Shown: positions 24,841 through 37,233, counted from the first letter of the stretch. The stretch is 64,000 bases of DNA from Lonicera japonica (GCA_021464415.1 JAKCWG010000963.1:372001-436000), one strand, 5' to 3'. Notes: a model not told the origin generated them from the letters alone. Made by a program: numbers and translations.

Positions 24841-25831
24841 GATTTACCTCTCACGAATACTAAATAAGAATTTACCTTCTTGTTTTCCTATGAGATTGAC
24901 CTCTCAGAATTTGAATACAAATTGATTGGTGATTAACACCAATGAAAAACAACTCTCAAGTGTTTGATGGATACAATTTGACGCTCACACTAGAGTTATC
25001 TTATTTGATCAAGATTTATAGCTCAAATGATTAATGATTGATCAAAACATTTCTTGAATCTTTGAATGATATAAATAGTTGAAGAATAGAGTATATGAAT
25101 AATTCAAGGTGTTAAAAATGTGTCTTAGATAGTTTATAAATAGTCCTAAAAGTGATATAGCCATTTTTAAGGTTTGGTAGAAGTTTGGTATGAAAAATGG
25201 TAAAAAATCAGAAATCCAACGACTATATTCTGGGCCATCAGTCGACTGAGCAAAAGCCATCAGTCGACTGATGGACCAGGCTGTCCATCAGGCCAAAAGA
25301 TCAAAAATCTCAATTTCTACACTTTTGCATATAGGCTCTCAAATCAATTCTAATACTTTAGGGAGTTCAAAAATAAGTTCGTAAGACTCCTAATTTCGGG
25401 AAAACTCAAAATATGATCGTTTGAATTTAATATGAATATATTTCAAAAACTGATTTTTTTAAGAATGATGTTTTTGAAAGAATTTTGATTTAAACTTGGT
25501 TTTGATCAATCTAAGAATGATTCATGTTCATGTTTGCGCTATATTATCAATCAATTAAGAAACTTTACATTAATCCTAAGCAAACACTCAATTATCGAAT
25601 AGGTGAGTCTTCAAATGCTTCGATTTGTTTCTTAAAATTGATTTTTCCCTTGAAGCTTTTCCCTTGAAGCTTTGGCATATGATCATTGATCTTTTGTGCT
25701 TCATGAAATGAATTGCTAGCATGCATGTGATAAGAATGATCTCTTGCTAGTCCATTGCTTTGTTGACTTGATCCGATATCGATTGATTTATTGTTATTAT
25801 CAAAATAAGATTAAGACCTTCAAGATCAACA
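24841..25831 (-). mobile_element. SIRE-like copia LTR, reverse (3' LTR)
   Basis: On the minus strand it begins TGTTGATCTTGAAGG, related to the TGTTGACCTTACATGG start of the copia LTR at 50377. A polypurine tract (AAAAAAGGGGGAGCT, plus coordinates 25832-25846) lies just upstream. Similarity extends to about 24841, so the far end is lost or replaced. A TATTTATAAA box on the minus strand (25134-25143) lies about 100 bp from a palindrome pair. Confidence 0.7.
25238..25274. promoter_or_regulatory. Palindrome pair in reverse copia LTR
   Basis: TCAGTCGACTGA at 25238-25249 and CCATCAGTCGACTGATGG at 25257-25274, both perfect, centres 22 bp apart. They sit about 100-130 bp upstream of the minus-strand TATA box. 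Confidence 0.6.
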
Positions 25832-25846
25832 AGCTCCCCCTTTTTT

Positions 25847-26176
25847 ACGATAACAGTAAATTAATGTGTGTTTTCAATAACAAGCATAAATAGAATATGA
25901 ATAGATGATATATGCTCCCCCCCCCCAATTTCTGCGTAGATAAAATAAATGATTTGTTAAAAGCATTGCAAATATTTAAGATAGTTTTAAAACCAATTAA
26001 ACATTTTTTGATCTCAAATAAGGTTTTCAAAAGAAAACAATTATCAATATTAAAGACATAAAGCATTTAATAGTCTTACCAACATTGATTGCCACCAACA
26101 CAAATTTTCTCCCCCTATGGCAATATCAAAAAGGGATCATGGCGATGGAGAGAAAATGGTAGCCACCATGAGTGCT
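25847..26176 (-). other. Internal remnant between gag and polypurine tract
   Basis: Noncoding as read. It contains a C-run at about 25917-25926. It joins a gag remnant directly to the 3' end of the same copia type, so protease, integrase and reverse transcriptase are missing. Confidence 0.4.
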
Positions 26177-26661
26177 TCATCGATGAGGCAACGATTTGTA
26201 TGCCCTTTCATCTTTTTCCATAAGGCAAAGGTTGGCCATTTCTTCATCACTTGACTCAATATCGGATTCGTCTTCATCCGATTCACTTGAATGTTCTTTA
26301 AGAGCATGCTTCATTCTTTTGTATAGCTCTTCCCTCTTTGCTTTCTTCTTTCTTTTATCCTCTTTTCTAACCGGACAAGTTGACTTGTAGTGTCCCGATT
26401 TTTTACAATAGAAGCATTTTCTTTCCTCATTATCAACTCTTGAGGATGAGGGATAGTTGTCGAGCTCCTCTTGAGAGAATTTCTTCTTCGCTAGGAATTT
26501 TCCAAATTTCTTAGAGAGAAGTGCCATGTCTTCATCTCCTTTGCCACCATTTCCTTCATTAGGCTTTAGAGCAAATATTTCCATTGAATTTGTTCTCTCA
26601 TTCTTCTCTTGCTAGCTCCTTCTTATGGGTTTGAGAGAACACAAAAACTCATCCATGCTCA
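26177..26661 (-). pseudogene. gag: Copia gag fragment with zinc knuckle
   Basis: A 135-codon open frame (26177-26584), plus decayed upstream codons to 26661. It has a run of DEDMALLSKKF, then an intact CCHC knuckle (CFYCKKSGHYKSTC), then a lysine/arginine-rich and a serine/acid-rich tail ending SSDEEMANLCLM. The same order occurs in gag of the complete copia element at 51808, so this is the nucleocapsid part of a related gag. The N-terminal part was cut off by the LTR that starts at 26662. A gag this close to the 3' LTR means a deletion of pol or a non-autonomous element. Confidence 0.8.
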
Positions 26662-28100
26662 TGTTAGAGTGATATACTAAAAGCCATAATTTTCTTGTTG
26701 GTTTGGATATGTTATAAACTTAGTTTTACTATTTTAATGAGAATCTTTATGGAAAATGGTTGCATTATATTGTTTATTTAAATATTGTGCATGTGTGTCT
26801 TTTATTCCATATAGTAGATGATTTGGTGTGTAGAGTATAGCTTACACACAAAAGATCATATCATCGGTTCTTGTGGAATATAAGTCTAATGGTTCACAGT
26901 CTTAGATGGAATTGGACACCCATCGGTAGGATTGTGGCACAATTTTTAGTAGTTTATCTTAACTACGAAAAACTGTATAGTTTTAACTCGTTGTGCTAGT
27001 ACACTTTGTGTGTATTGAATAGGACCAGTTTGGGTTAATTGTTTTTATATTGACTATATAAAACAATTTAAAATTCCATGGTTATTATGATTACTTATGC
27101 TCTTAATCTTGAAATAATTAATAGACGTATATATAGTATTTGTTGTTTTGACTCATTAACAGTGAGATTCATTTATGGATCAATAATTTTCATTAATTGG
27201 ATGACGACACTATATGTATGATGAATATTAATTATTGACAGAATCCACGTCCCGGTATATGGATTTATGATAGCCCCTTGAGAAGCTTATAAGTTTCGAT
27301 CATGTCGTGAATTATGTTAATCCGACATGTCAAATAAGTTAAGTGGTAGGCTCAAGGACTAAGAAGTCATTTATAATTGTCAGTAATTTAATTTAAATGA
27401 CGGTTATCTGTAATCTTAACGTGGAGAGAATAATAAGTATTTAATAACAAGGAGCTTGAAATTAAATTTTGAGATAAGGACAGTAGTGCAATTATAATTC
27501 TTTAGTGGTGCGAATTATAATTTATGGAATGAACTAACTCATAATGGAATTAGAATTCCAACTTTCCATAGGAAGCCCAAACACTTATTTCTCCTTAAGG
27601 TCCCTATCGTAGCCTTGTATATACGCTGGGCTTGTCTCTTCTCAAATAACAATGATTCTCATGAGTTAGGGTTTGTTCTTTTGAGAGAGGATAAAATCTT
27701 GGTTATACCGTAGGTGCAAGATTTGATGGCGGAAGGAATACGATAGAAGATCTTTAGGTTTTCGGTACTGCAGTCGTAAATCAATTGTAACTTTTGATTG
27801 CACCATTGGATCGGGCTGTTTTTTGGATATGTTGTTCGAAACATAAAGTTACAATTAGTTTTTGAAAAATCAAGACGATTAGAAGTCGTTTCGGTGGTGA
27901 AAACAGTCAATTTTTGCAGCCCAGCAAGAATTAAAAAATCTGATCAAATTCCAATCTGATTTTTTCAAAGCATAGTCTCCACATATGGATCCTCTACATG
28001 ATCCATAATGGTGAAATCCTTTATTCTTACAGGGTTTTAGTAAATTATTTTGTTCAATCTATACGCAATATCAAACGATCATGTATTTACGTCTCTATCA
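26662..28100 (+). mobile_element. Tnt1-like copia LTR, forward (5' LTR)
   Basis: 1,439 bp, starting TGTTAGAGTGATATAC and ending TCTCTATCA, directly followed by ATTGGTATCAGAGC. The reverse copy at 10107-11571 matches throughout. It interrupts the gag fragment at 26661. A TATA-like TGTATATACG lies near 27616. No palindrome cluster was found. Confidence 0.85.
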
Positions 28101-29586
28101 ATTGGTATCAGAGCGATTGGTTTTCTTTAATACTGCGTACAGATTGAACTAGCCACGTTGTCCAGTTAAATCTATTCATGCATGTTGTTGTTGAATAGAA
28201 CGTAGAACTTGCTAACCCTTGTTTTGCTGTGTTCTTGTCCCGCTATTATGGTCACATAATTATGTTTTATGTGATTGAATCCCACGATATTTTTATTCGT
28301 GGTTAATTTTAATGTGCATGATGATTTGGGTTTTATTCATGGTTGTAAACTAAATTTAGTTCAGATTTGTGAACTCCTTAAAAGGAGGCATATGATTTAT
28401 GTAATTTTATTTACAGTTTAGATATAATAGTTTATGTGTGAACTCCTTAAATGGAGGCATAGGACCTTTATATCTAAGATTGCAATTTCTTTAATGAAAA
28501 ACGTTGAAGAAGGCGTTTCTACCAAGGTTGATTCCCGACATAGTCATTGCAGTGGCGACATACGTCGTGACAGGTTTTCAACGCATTAGGGATGATGAAG
28601 CTTGGACCATAATAGCAGGGATTTAATTATTCTTATTATTGAATGGTTTAATGCTTTATGTGATTGTGTGTTGGTCATATGTGTTTTAATTATTAGGTTT
28701 CCTTATAATTTTAGACAACATGGATACATGACCATACCTAGATCAACTTTTATTTTATGTTTAGTTCTTATAAAATTAAAAAATGGTATATAAATATAAA
28801 TTTTGCGTAATTGAAAAATATAAGTTTTTTTATTAAAAAAAGTAGCAAAATAATTTTATTGCACATGTCTTTTATATTTCATACCCTTGTATTTTAGTCG
28901 ACTAAAATTTAATATAAAATTTTCTTAACGCTCAAAAAATAATGTTTTAAATACTAAGTGGGTGAGGGATTTTTTCACATAAAAATTCCACGGTCTCCAT
29001 CATTGGTTTGTAGCTGATGTAATTTATTCTTCGTGTGTGTTATACTGCTCACCTTCATATCAGAAAGAATGGATTGCGGAATCATTGTACAAATTTCACT
29101 GACTGATAATTTTAAATGATGTGATTTATTTTTCATGTGGGTTTTAGTGTTAACTTCCATATCAGAAAGAATAAATTAGAGAATCATTGGACTAAATTAA
29201 ATGATGGTATATACTTAGATATAAATAATAGTATGCTCTCTAACTAACTCTCTACTATTATTTGTAGGACCAAAGGAAGTCAGCTATTTAAATTTTACTT
29301 GACAATATAGGATTATCTAGATAGTATATATTACTTGACAATAAAAGATTATCTAGATAGTATGTATTGCTTGACAATAAGGTATTGTCTAGATGGTAAA
29401 ATTTAATAGGTTTACATCTGTCTAAAAAATAATGAATAATAGACGACCTCACTAACGGGGCATATTGTTCAAAATCTTAGGCTGCTGGTGAACGCTTTTT
29501 GAAATGGTAGATGGTACCATATTTAAAATATGTGTTCAAAGTTACTATTGTCCATCATAATTTGTATGTGATTCTCAAGTTTTAAA
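28101..29586 (+). mobile_element. Copia leader with primer-binding site
   Basis: The primer-binding site TGGTATCAGAGC is at 28103-28114, complementary to initiator tRNA-Met. The leader is noncoding. Positions 28101-28974 also occur inverted at 9228-10106. Two phrases with CATATCAGAAAGAAT lie about 100 bp apart near 29057 and 29157. Confidence 0.75.
29297..29404 (+). repeat. Three 36-bp tandem repeats
   Basis: The phrase ACTTGACAATA recurs at 29297, 29333 and (as GCTTGACAATA) 29369, each followed by ATTATCTAGATAGTA-like sequence. Period is exactly 36 bp; the third copy has diverged most. It lies in the copia leader. Confidence 0.8.
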
Positions 29587-29768
29587 ATGGCAAACTCTTT
29601 CGATCCACTTTTAATTATTCTCAACTAAAACAAATTGATAGGACCTAATTATATTGACTGAAAAAGAGAACTTGAACATCGTACTTACTGTTAAAGAGTA
29701 CAAGTTTGTGCTCACTGAGTCTTGTCTGGCAAAACCTAGTAAGGGGGTGATCGATGAGGAAACCCAGT
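29587..29768 (+). pseudogene. gag: Tnt1-like copia gag N-terminus, broken
   Basis: Starts at ATG 29587. Two in-frame stops follow (after LLIILN, and at a position where relatives have tryptophan after NYID). A one-base shift near 29660 then restores the frame that reads NIVLTVKEYKFVLTES. The phrase NKLIGPNYID followed by this block is typical of the start of gag in Tnt1/retrofit-like copia elements. The reading stops near 29768, where another element's LTR seems to begin. It belongs with the LTR and leader at 26662-29586 and is not functional. Confidence 0.65.
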
Positions 29769-31287
29769 GATAGGGAGCTATCTTCGTCGCTAAAAATAGC
29801 TTGATCAAAAACCCTTATGTACCTACAAAATATATTAGTAACGTAGATAGTAGTAGTAAGGGGTCAAAATCCATGGGAATTGTTTAAGAATCAATGAAAA
29901 CAAAATTGAGAAAATAATAGATTTAGAATAAAAACCATTTTTTTTAATTTTTAGAAATGCTTACTTTTTTAAGAATAATTTTAACACTAATAAAATGTAA
30001 TAAAAGTGGACAAAGTTGTTTTGGAGAAATAAAGTGTAGGGATTTCAAGAGTGAATAATCCACCACCAAATTATCAATGGATCTAGAATAATATATTATT
30101 GCATATATATACCCAAAATAAATTCTATACTAGTTTGATTAAATGGAATCACCTATGGTATGTAGAGTGAACCAAATAGCTAACCAAATAGTATTTGACA
30201 ATTTATTTGTTTATAAGAGATTTTTAATTTCAAGATCTATATTTTCTTCTTTTAGAAATAATAATAATATAAGGTTGTCACTCACTCACATTAACACTCA
30301 AGAACTAGAAGATAAATTTGAAAAATAAAATGAACTGAAGAAAATCCTATGGTATGTAGTTCATCTCTTAAGTCAAGTATAAAAACCAAAATGGGATCAC
30401 CTATGGTGTGTAGAGTAATCCAAAGATCTTATTTAATAAAAATCTCAAATAAGTAAATTTATGCAATATTATAAAATTCTTAATCACAAATAAAAATGAG
30501 GCTTCATCTATCCCCTTGAAAGGGAGATTGGCCTTCCATAAAAATAGAAGAACAAAACAAATAATAAAAAATCTCCTTAAATATCTCCAAATATGTGAGT
30601 AAAAGAATTTCTCTCAACACTCTATAATATTGTCTTCTTCAACAAAATGAAACAATAATACAAGAAGAAGAAAAATATGTAGCACTCAAATATTTTCTCT
30701 CTCTACAACAAGTTCTCTTACTCCAAACTCTCCTATTTTCTTCAAAACTCTCGTATGGTGCTCCTCCTCTTAGCCAAATATAAATCAATATATGTGAGAA
30801 ATGGAAGGGAGTATTAATCATGAAAGTAGACAATGGGGTGAGGGGGTGTGAGAAAATAGTGGACTTTGTCTAGAGAGTGGAGTGTGTAAGAGAATAATGT
30901 GGATATTGTCTAGGTAGTGGAGTGTTGGGTTATGGGTTGAGTGATTAAAACTATGAGAGTGGGCACACACACTTTTGGGATATTTTTCTCTCATTTTTCT
31001 TTTGCTGCCGGAATTTTCTAATGCAATTTCGGGTCTGAATATGGACGAATTTGGGAAAGTGTTGAACTGGAAAGTTGTAGCTCTCGAAATTCTCTTGATT
31101 TTAGGCTCAAGAAACGCAGAATTCGGAGTTATGAACAAAAATTTATTCTTTAAAAACTATCCAAGCCACTTTAGGTGTCCTGTCTCACATATTCAACAAA
31201 GTTAAGCATTTAATCACATTAATTGAGACAAAGAACATGCAAAACAACTAAATGTCAACATTAGATAACATAATGCAATTTTTGACA
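29769..31287 (-). mobile_element. 3' LTR of the old reverse Athila-like element (approximate)
   Basis: On the minus strand a probable start TGTCAAAAATTGCATTATG lies at 31287, just after the 3' noncoding region. A TC-rich promoter-leader stretch lies at 30600-30960. The phrase AAGGGGTCAAAATCCATGGG near 29860 (plus strand) resembles one in other gypsy LTRs. Both ends are approximate. No palindrome cluster of the type seen in the other families was found. Confidence 0.4.
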
Positions 31288-33088
31288 CTTAAATTTAGGC
31301 ATTTGGGGAATTATAAATAACAGTTTGCAGTGATGACACCTATAAACTTCCAAAACGTATTTACAAAAAAAATTATTTTCGGCGATACTTTCTTTTATTT
31401 TGCCTCAGGGAAATATTAAGTATCCAGCTGTAGAGAAGACAATGAATCATCCATATATAGAAGTCAATAAAAGCTTGTATGCTATACAATACCAAAATGG
31501 CACAATCCTTCTTAAGATTCAGTGTTTGCAACCGGTCATTTAAATAATTTTGATGTGATTCCCTATATTTGCCTTACAGAATTTACGCTTTGATTTCAAA
31601 TCTCACTAGATATATTCTCTCAAAATTGAATCACTCCGAGATGTGGCTAATTGTTTTTCTCTTTGCATGTGAGTGATAAGAGTAGATGCGCACAAAGCAA
31701 ATAACTCACATGCATAAATAAGAAAGATGGATATTGGAAAGAATTTGATCTCATGAAAGGAATGCCAACCACCATGTGAGAATGTCAAGTTATTTAAACA
31801 TATTACCTTAATAAACACTACCGCACCAAAGATCAACTAGGTCTTTTATATGGGGTGGAATAAGGGAAAATGGAGTTTTGATGTGTGTATAACAAGGTTG
31901 AAGACTTTTTAAGGAGTTTGGACTTTTCTAATATCACTTGTTTTCACGCTCTATTGTTGACCGCATTTTTTTTCTTTTTCTTTTTTTCTTTTTTCTTTTT
32001 TTCTTTTTTCTTCTTCTTTTTTGTATGCGATTTGAAACGATTGCACGGTGAAAACAATAATTTCTTTTGTCAGATCAACCATACTTTTCTCAAACACAAG
32101 GATTGGTCATGAAATAAATGGTAGGATTATTTTGGCAATGATGGCCTAATGTCATATCTAAGGTTTAATGCGGCAATTTTTGTTTTGACTAGGTAAAAGT
32201 TTCACAACTCAAAAAGGACTTCATTCTCAGTGGTCAGCCAAATATGAAAGAATAATGAGATCATGCAACGATATTAATGACGATATCCAAATGAAATTAA
32301 GTCACCTTGTGACTCAAAGTTTGCGTATAACTCTCTACAAGGTGAAAAGCTATAAACTCATGGGTTTAAGTCTCCAAAAGTATTCTTTTTAGCTTATTAG
32401 AGAATCACATACTACATATATAACCGTTATGCAAAGACGTGTGAACTCTAAGAATTGATAGTGCTTATATGCCTATAAAGGTATCATTAAAGCTTATAAG
32501 ACTAACATTAGACGTTTTGATTCCTTGACTTCTAAAAAGTGGACCATTGTCATTCAATCTCATCATGGATAAGATACTGAATCGCTAAAAACTTTTAAAA
32601 GAAAGAAAGAAAAATCTTTTCTTTTCTTTTTTTTTCTTTTTTTTTTAAAATAAAAATGAAAATGTGTTGCTTCTGAATCATTTTTCGAAAAGGGAACTAA
32701 TTTGGTAAAACCCTACCCCCAAACAAAGAGAACATCATCCTCAATGCTAAAGATGAAATATAAAAATGTAAGCATAAGGTTGGAAAAATTACCGTAATTA
32801 CCTAAATTGAAAGTTGAACCGTGAAAAGTATCCATCAGAATCTGGATAAGCTAAAGACTCGGAAACAATTGCACAAGTCTATCATATATAACTCATGGGT
32901 GAATTAGTAAAAACCACCCCCAAACAGGATAAGAATAGTACTTAGAAACACACTCAATGGGTTGCCTCCCAGAAGCTCAAAGTTTAATGTCTTCAGCCAG
33001 ACAAAGCGGACACACCCTCAAAAATGATAAAGCTAGAATAAGAGTACAGAGAGGGCGGAAAGATAACAACAACCCCTTAATAAGATAT
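31288..33088 (-). mobile_element. 3' noncoding region of old Athila-like element
   Basis: Lies downstream of integrase on the minus strand. It holds T/C-rich low-complexity tracts at about 31965-32020 and 32600-32650. No ORF3-like reading frame and no palindrome cluster was found. This contrasts with the younger Athila element, where ORF3 follows integrase. Confidence 0.55.
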
Positions 33089-34300
33089 TTACTCAGGGTA
33101 CATGGGATTAATAAGGTCAATTTGCTCTACTAGAGATGAATCAAGCTCTAAGAATGGTTTCAATCTTTGACCATTGACCTGAAAAGTAGTACCATATTTT
33201 GGATTTTCAACAATGATGGCACCATAAGGGGTGACGGATTGGACAGTAAAAGGTCCTTCCCACCTGGTTTTCAATTTACCAGGGAAAAGGTGCAGGCGAG
33301 AATTATACAATAACACTTTTTGTCCAGGATGAAACTATTTTCACAATATGCTATGATCATGAATCCATTTCATTTTGTCCTTGTATTTCTTAGAAAAATC
33401 ATAAGCATCATTTCCTAATTCCTCAAGTTCATTGAGTTGCAACTTTCTTTGCTCACCAGCTTTATCAAGATCAAAGTTAAGGGTCTTGAGAGCCTAGTAT
33501 GCATTGTGCTCAAGTTCGACTAGAAGGTGACAGGGCTTACCAAAGACTAAGCGATAAAGGGACATGCCTATAGGAGTCTTGAAGGCAGTGCGGTATGCCC
33601 AAAGAGCATCTGCAAGTTGCAAAGACCAATCTTTCCTACTTGGATTGACTGTCTTTTCAAGAATTTGCTTAATCTGATGATTTGAAACTTCTACCTGACC
33701 ACTGGTTTATGGATGGTACGCCAAAGCAAGTTTATGGGTTATGCCATACTTCTTAACAAGATTCTCAAAGATACGATTACAAAAATGTGTACCTTTATCA
33801 CTGATGATGGCTCTTGGAGTACCAAACCGAGCAAAGACATATTCTTTCAGGAATTTCACAACAACTTGATGATCATTTGTGTAACAGGGTATTGCTGCTG
33901 CTATCCACTTGGAGAGATAGTCGACTGCCATAAAGATATATTTAAAACTATGAGATGGGGAAATGGGCCCATAAAGTAAATACCCCGAACATCGAAGATC
34001 TCCACGATCAAGATAGGAGTGAGAGGCATCATATGCCTTCGAGATAGTCGTCCTAATTGTTGACAATTTGGACAGGCTTTACAAAATTCATGAGCGTTGT
34101 GAAAAAGGGTGGGCTAGTAAAACCCGCTTTGTAAAACTTTTGCATCGGTTTTCTTCGAGCTAAAATGGCCGCCACATGCATGGTTATGGAAAAATGAAAG
34201 GATCTTATTTTGCTCAAACTCGGGGACGCATCTACGGATGATTTGATCGGATCATCCCATGAGTAGAATTTGACCATGGACATGAATTTGGACTTGTCTT
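33089..34300 (-). pseudogene. pol: Integrase of old Athila-like element, broken
   Basis: Read from 34300 down to 33089. A zinc-binding CxxC remnant lies near 34060. The catalytic core has YLSKWIAAA, then ISDKGTHFCNRIFE with the second aspartate. The C-terminal GPF/Y-like domain (33089-33316) contains LHLFPGKLKTRW, GPF and NGQRLKPFLE. The frame is broken by several stops and shifts, for example near 33707 and 34060. It would have joined cDNA to host DNA but is long dead. The Arg in FCNRIFE is a useful reference for the young Athila copy, which has a stop there. Confidence 0.8.
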
Positions 34301-35309
34301 GCTTTGTCCAATGAATGGGAATTTGGTTTGTGACAAGAAAGTTGACAATATCAGCAAACCGTGGTGACTAAGAACTAGCAAAAAGTTTCTCATCAGGGAA
34401 TGACTCGGATATAGGCAAATGGTCATTTTCAGACATAGCAGTGAGTCTAGATAGGTGGTCAGCGACCACATTCTCAGTACCCTTTTTTATCTTTGATTGC
34501 CAAGTTAAATTCTTGGAGCGAGAGGATCCAACGGATGAGGCGAGATTTGGCATCTTTTTTGCTTAGAAGGTACCGTAATGCCGAATGATCAGAGTACACA
34601 GTGACTGGAGATCTAAGAAGGTATGCACGAAATTTGCCGAGGGCAAAGACGACCGCCAATAATTCTTTCTCTGTTGTTGTGTAATTGAGTTAGGCTGGAT
34701 TGAGAGTTTTGCTAGCATAATGAATCACATGAGAACGTTTATTAACTCTCTGCCCCAAAACAGCCCCAATGGCATAATCAGATGCATCGCACATGATTTC
34801 AAACAGGAGATCCCTATTAGGAGGTCGAATAATCGGAGCTGAGATCAACTCAGATTTAAGATTCTCAAAAGCAGTGACTCAAGCTTCATTGAAGACAAAA
34901 GGCACGTCTTTCAAAAGAAGATTACTCAAAGGTCGGGATATCTTAGAAAAATCCTTGATAAATCGCCGAAAGAAATCGGCATGCCCTAAAAAGGAACGGA
35001 TGTCCTTAATTGACGTAGGAGCTGGTAAAGAGGAGATTAAATCAACCTTTGCCTTATCGACCTTAATACCTTTGCAAGAGATTACATGTCCCAAAACAAT
35101 ACCTTTTTTTACCATGAAATGACATTTTTCCCAATTAAGAACCAAATTCTTTTCTTGACATCGTTCTAGCACCATGGTCAGATGAGATAGGCATTGATCA
35201 AAGGATGAGCCATACACGGAAAGATCATCCATAAAGACCTCTAAGAATCGTTCCACCATGTCACTGAAAATGCTCATCATACACCTTTGAAATGTCGTAG
35301 GTGCATTGC
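34301..35309 (-). pseudogene. pol: RT C-terminal half and RNase H, old Athila-like element
   Basis: At 34879-35309 the frame begins just inside the LTR junction with APTTFQRC and contains the polymerase motif FMDDLSVYG, then GHVISCKGI and SFLGHADFFRRFI from the thumb/connection region. RNase H follows at about 34370-34790, with [13 protein letters not shown] and ENVVADHLSRL, split by a frameshift near 34480. The 5' half of the reverse transcriptase lies 13.6 kb away at 48939-49826, because the young Athila element inserted here. The target duplication ATTGC marks the break. Confidence 0.88.
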
Positions 35310-35592
35310 TGCTAAGTGCGTTATAATACACTTGTATAAGCATATGCAGGAACATTATAGTACACTTATATGGCTAAACACGTCAAATAAACTCCAAATT
35401 ACTGCTTGTTGAATCATTAGCAAATTAGGTTACTAATCCAATTTTGCAAGCTTAATTGTGTACAAAAGGTTGTACTTTGTTGATATATGGAAATTCATTG
35501 GAAAGAATGGTAAGAAAAAGAAGTTAAAAGAATTAGAGAAGATTGAGAGAAGCTTGGGCAAAGAAAAGAAGATTTTGAGACATTTGAAGAAG

Positions 35593-35741
35593 CCAAGATC
35601 GATCTTGGCATTAGTAAGATCGATCTTGGTCCTTGCCAGCCTTTGGAAAAAAGGACCCGAGAGCTTCCAAGATCGATCTTGGCATCCCAAGAACGATCTT
35701 GCCCCTTCACCACCAGCAGCTTTGAAGCAAGATCGATCTTG
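35593..35741. promoter_or_regulatory. CCAAGATCGATCTTGG cluster, Athila 5' LTR
   Basis: Five sites: perfect 16-mers at 35593-35608 and 35667-35682, a 12-mer at 35616-35627, a degenerate site at 35687-35702 and a 14-mer at 35728-35741. Centres are 21, 53, 20 and 40 bp apart. The nearest lies about 117 bp upstream of the TATA box. Binding by a dimeric protein is inferred. Confidence 0.65.
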
Positions 35742-35851
35742 GGCACCTGCAGATATTTTTCAACAACTTGCATCAACTTGCCAACTTGTGCAACTTTTTA
35801 AAACTCACCATTTTGCAACCTGGCCACTTGTCTCCACCTCCTTAGGACTTC

Positions 35852-35859
35852 TATAAATA
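35852..35859 (+). promoter_or_regulatory. TATA box of Athila 5' LTR
   Basis: TATAAATA, followed about 40 bp later by the GA-rich leader. The same box lies at 47773-47780 in the 3' LTR. Likely start region for the genomic transcript. Confidence 0.7.
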
Positions 35860-37023
35860 GTGGGGCAAGGTTCAAAGCTAATATATACAACTTTAGAGAG
35901 AGAAATACTCTTGTAATTGAGAGAGAATTAAGAGAGAAAAATTGAGAGAAATTTCCATTTTCTTCTTGTATTCTCCTTCACTTGTAATAAACTCTTTCCA
36001 TCTTTATTAATACAAGTGCTCTTTTGATTCTACATCTCCTTTAACATGATTTCATCATCTATGGAGGAGTGAATAACCTAGCTTAGGCTAGGGGGTGAAA
36101 TTGTTGTAAACATAAACATGATTCGGGTTCCAAATTCCTTTAAGCTTCATGCCTAATGTTGTCAAATAATTGTGCTTGTCTATTATCAAACACGTTTCAT
36201 ACTCTTTGATGATTTAAAACACCACAAAGATTATGAAACTTCCATTTAAATTTCCTTTGCTTCCTTATGTCAAGTATATGGAACTCTTTGGTAATTTGTG
36301 GATATGTTTAGTATATCAGTGATTGTTAGACTCCTCATGCCAAGTATGATGAGTACTATAGAAATCATTAATATACAAACAAAGAACTTCAAGCGAGCAT
36401 ATATTATTCAACAACCACCATTGTAAATGGATGGCTATGCTATTCATATAAAATTAGAAATGTTTGCTTCAAATATGGTCACATCTTGTGGTTAAGTGTA
36501 AAGTATGGTTTTATTTTCCCTTGTCACCTACAACACTTAAATACACTTTGTGCCTCTATTTGAGAACTTTATAATTGCTTATTTATTCTTTTAATGTGAT
36601 GTTTGTCTTTCCTCATTTGGTGGCCTAGTGGAGTTGGATTGGTTGTATTTCCTCGAAATCTTTTACCGCCAACGTCTAGGCTACCTCTTGACAAGCAAAT
36701 AAAAATCACACTAAAATAAATAAATGAGCCGGATAGGAATCATAAAACATGGTTATTATAAAACAACAAATGATCCCCTAAAGCCTTTGCTTTCTTTAAA
36801 TACAAGAACAATTTCATAAATTCTAAAGTTTGTTTTAAACTTTCATAAAACAATTGACAATACAACTTTCAATCAATTAATATATATTATATAAAGCTCG
36901 TGACATACAAAGCTTTCGTCCCCTCCCTGTGGTTCGACACTCGGACTTCCACAGTCTATACTACAACTTGACTGCCTACACTTGGGTGTATACGATTGCA
37001 CTATTTTCCGTGTGTCAAGTTTT

Positions 37024-37040
37024 TGGCGCCGTTGCCGGGG
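37024..37040 (+). other. Primer-binding site of Athila element
   Basis: TGGCGCCGTTGCCGGGG, six bases after the LTR end. This is the standard site in Athila and related plant gypsy elements. Confidence 0.9.
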
Positions 37041-37233
37041 AGGGCAACAAGAGACGACCACGGGTTTAGTATATATATATTTGGTTGTATCGTTTTAACT
37101 TTGTCTCTACCTTTTCTTCTTTATATACTTTCTTTGGTATATGAACCATTGGTTAAGAAATACCAAAGGACGTGTTGAAAGAGATCCATTTCCCGATTCA
37201 TTCTTCTATAATCTATTTGACATAGATTTTACA

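Larger units (their letters stand above)
35310..37017 (+). mobile_element. Athila 5' LTR
   Basis: Starts TGCTAAGTGC (TGATAAGTGC in the 3' copy) and ends GTGTCA. It has a palindrome cluster at 35593-35741, a TATA box at 35852, a GAGAGAGA leader from about 35895 and a long noncoding 3' half. Confidence 0.93.

Noticed and set aside
35458..35856. Open frames of 85-132 codons in the Athila LTRs with repeated QDRSW
   Set aside because: They are translations of the palindrome AGATCGATCTTGG in the LTR; the same frames recur at 47354-47866 because the LTRs are copies.
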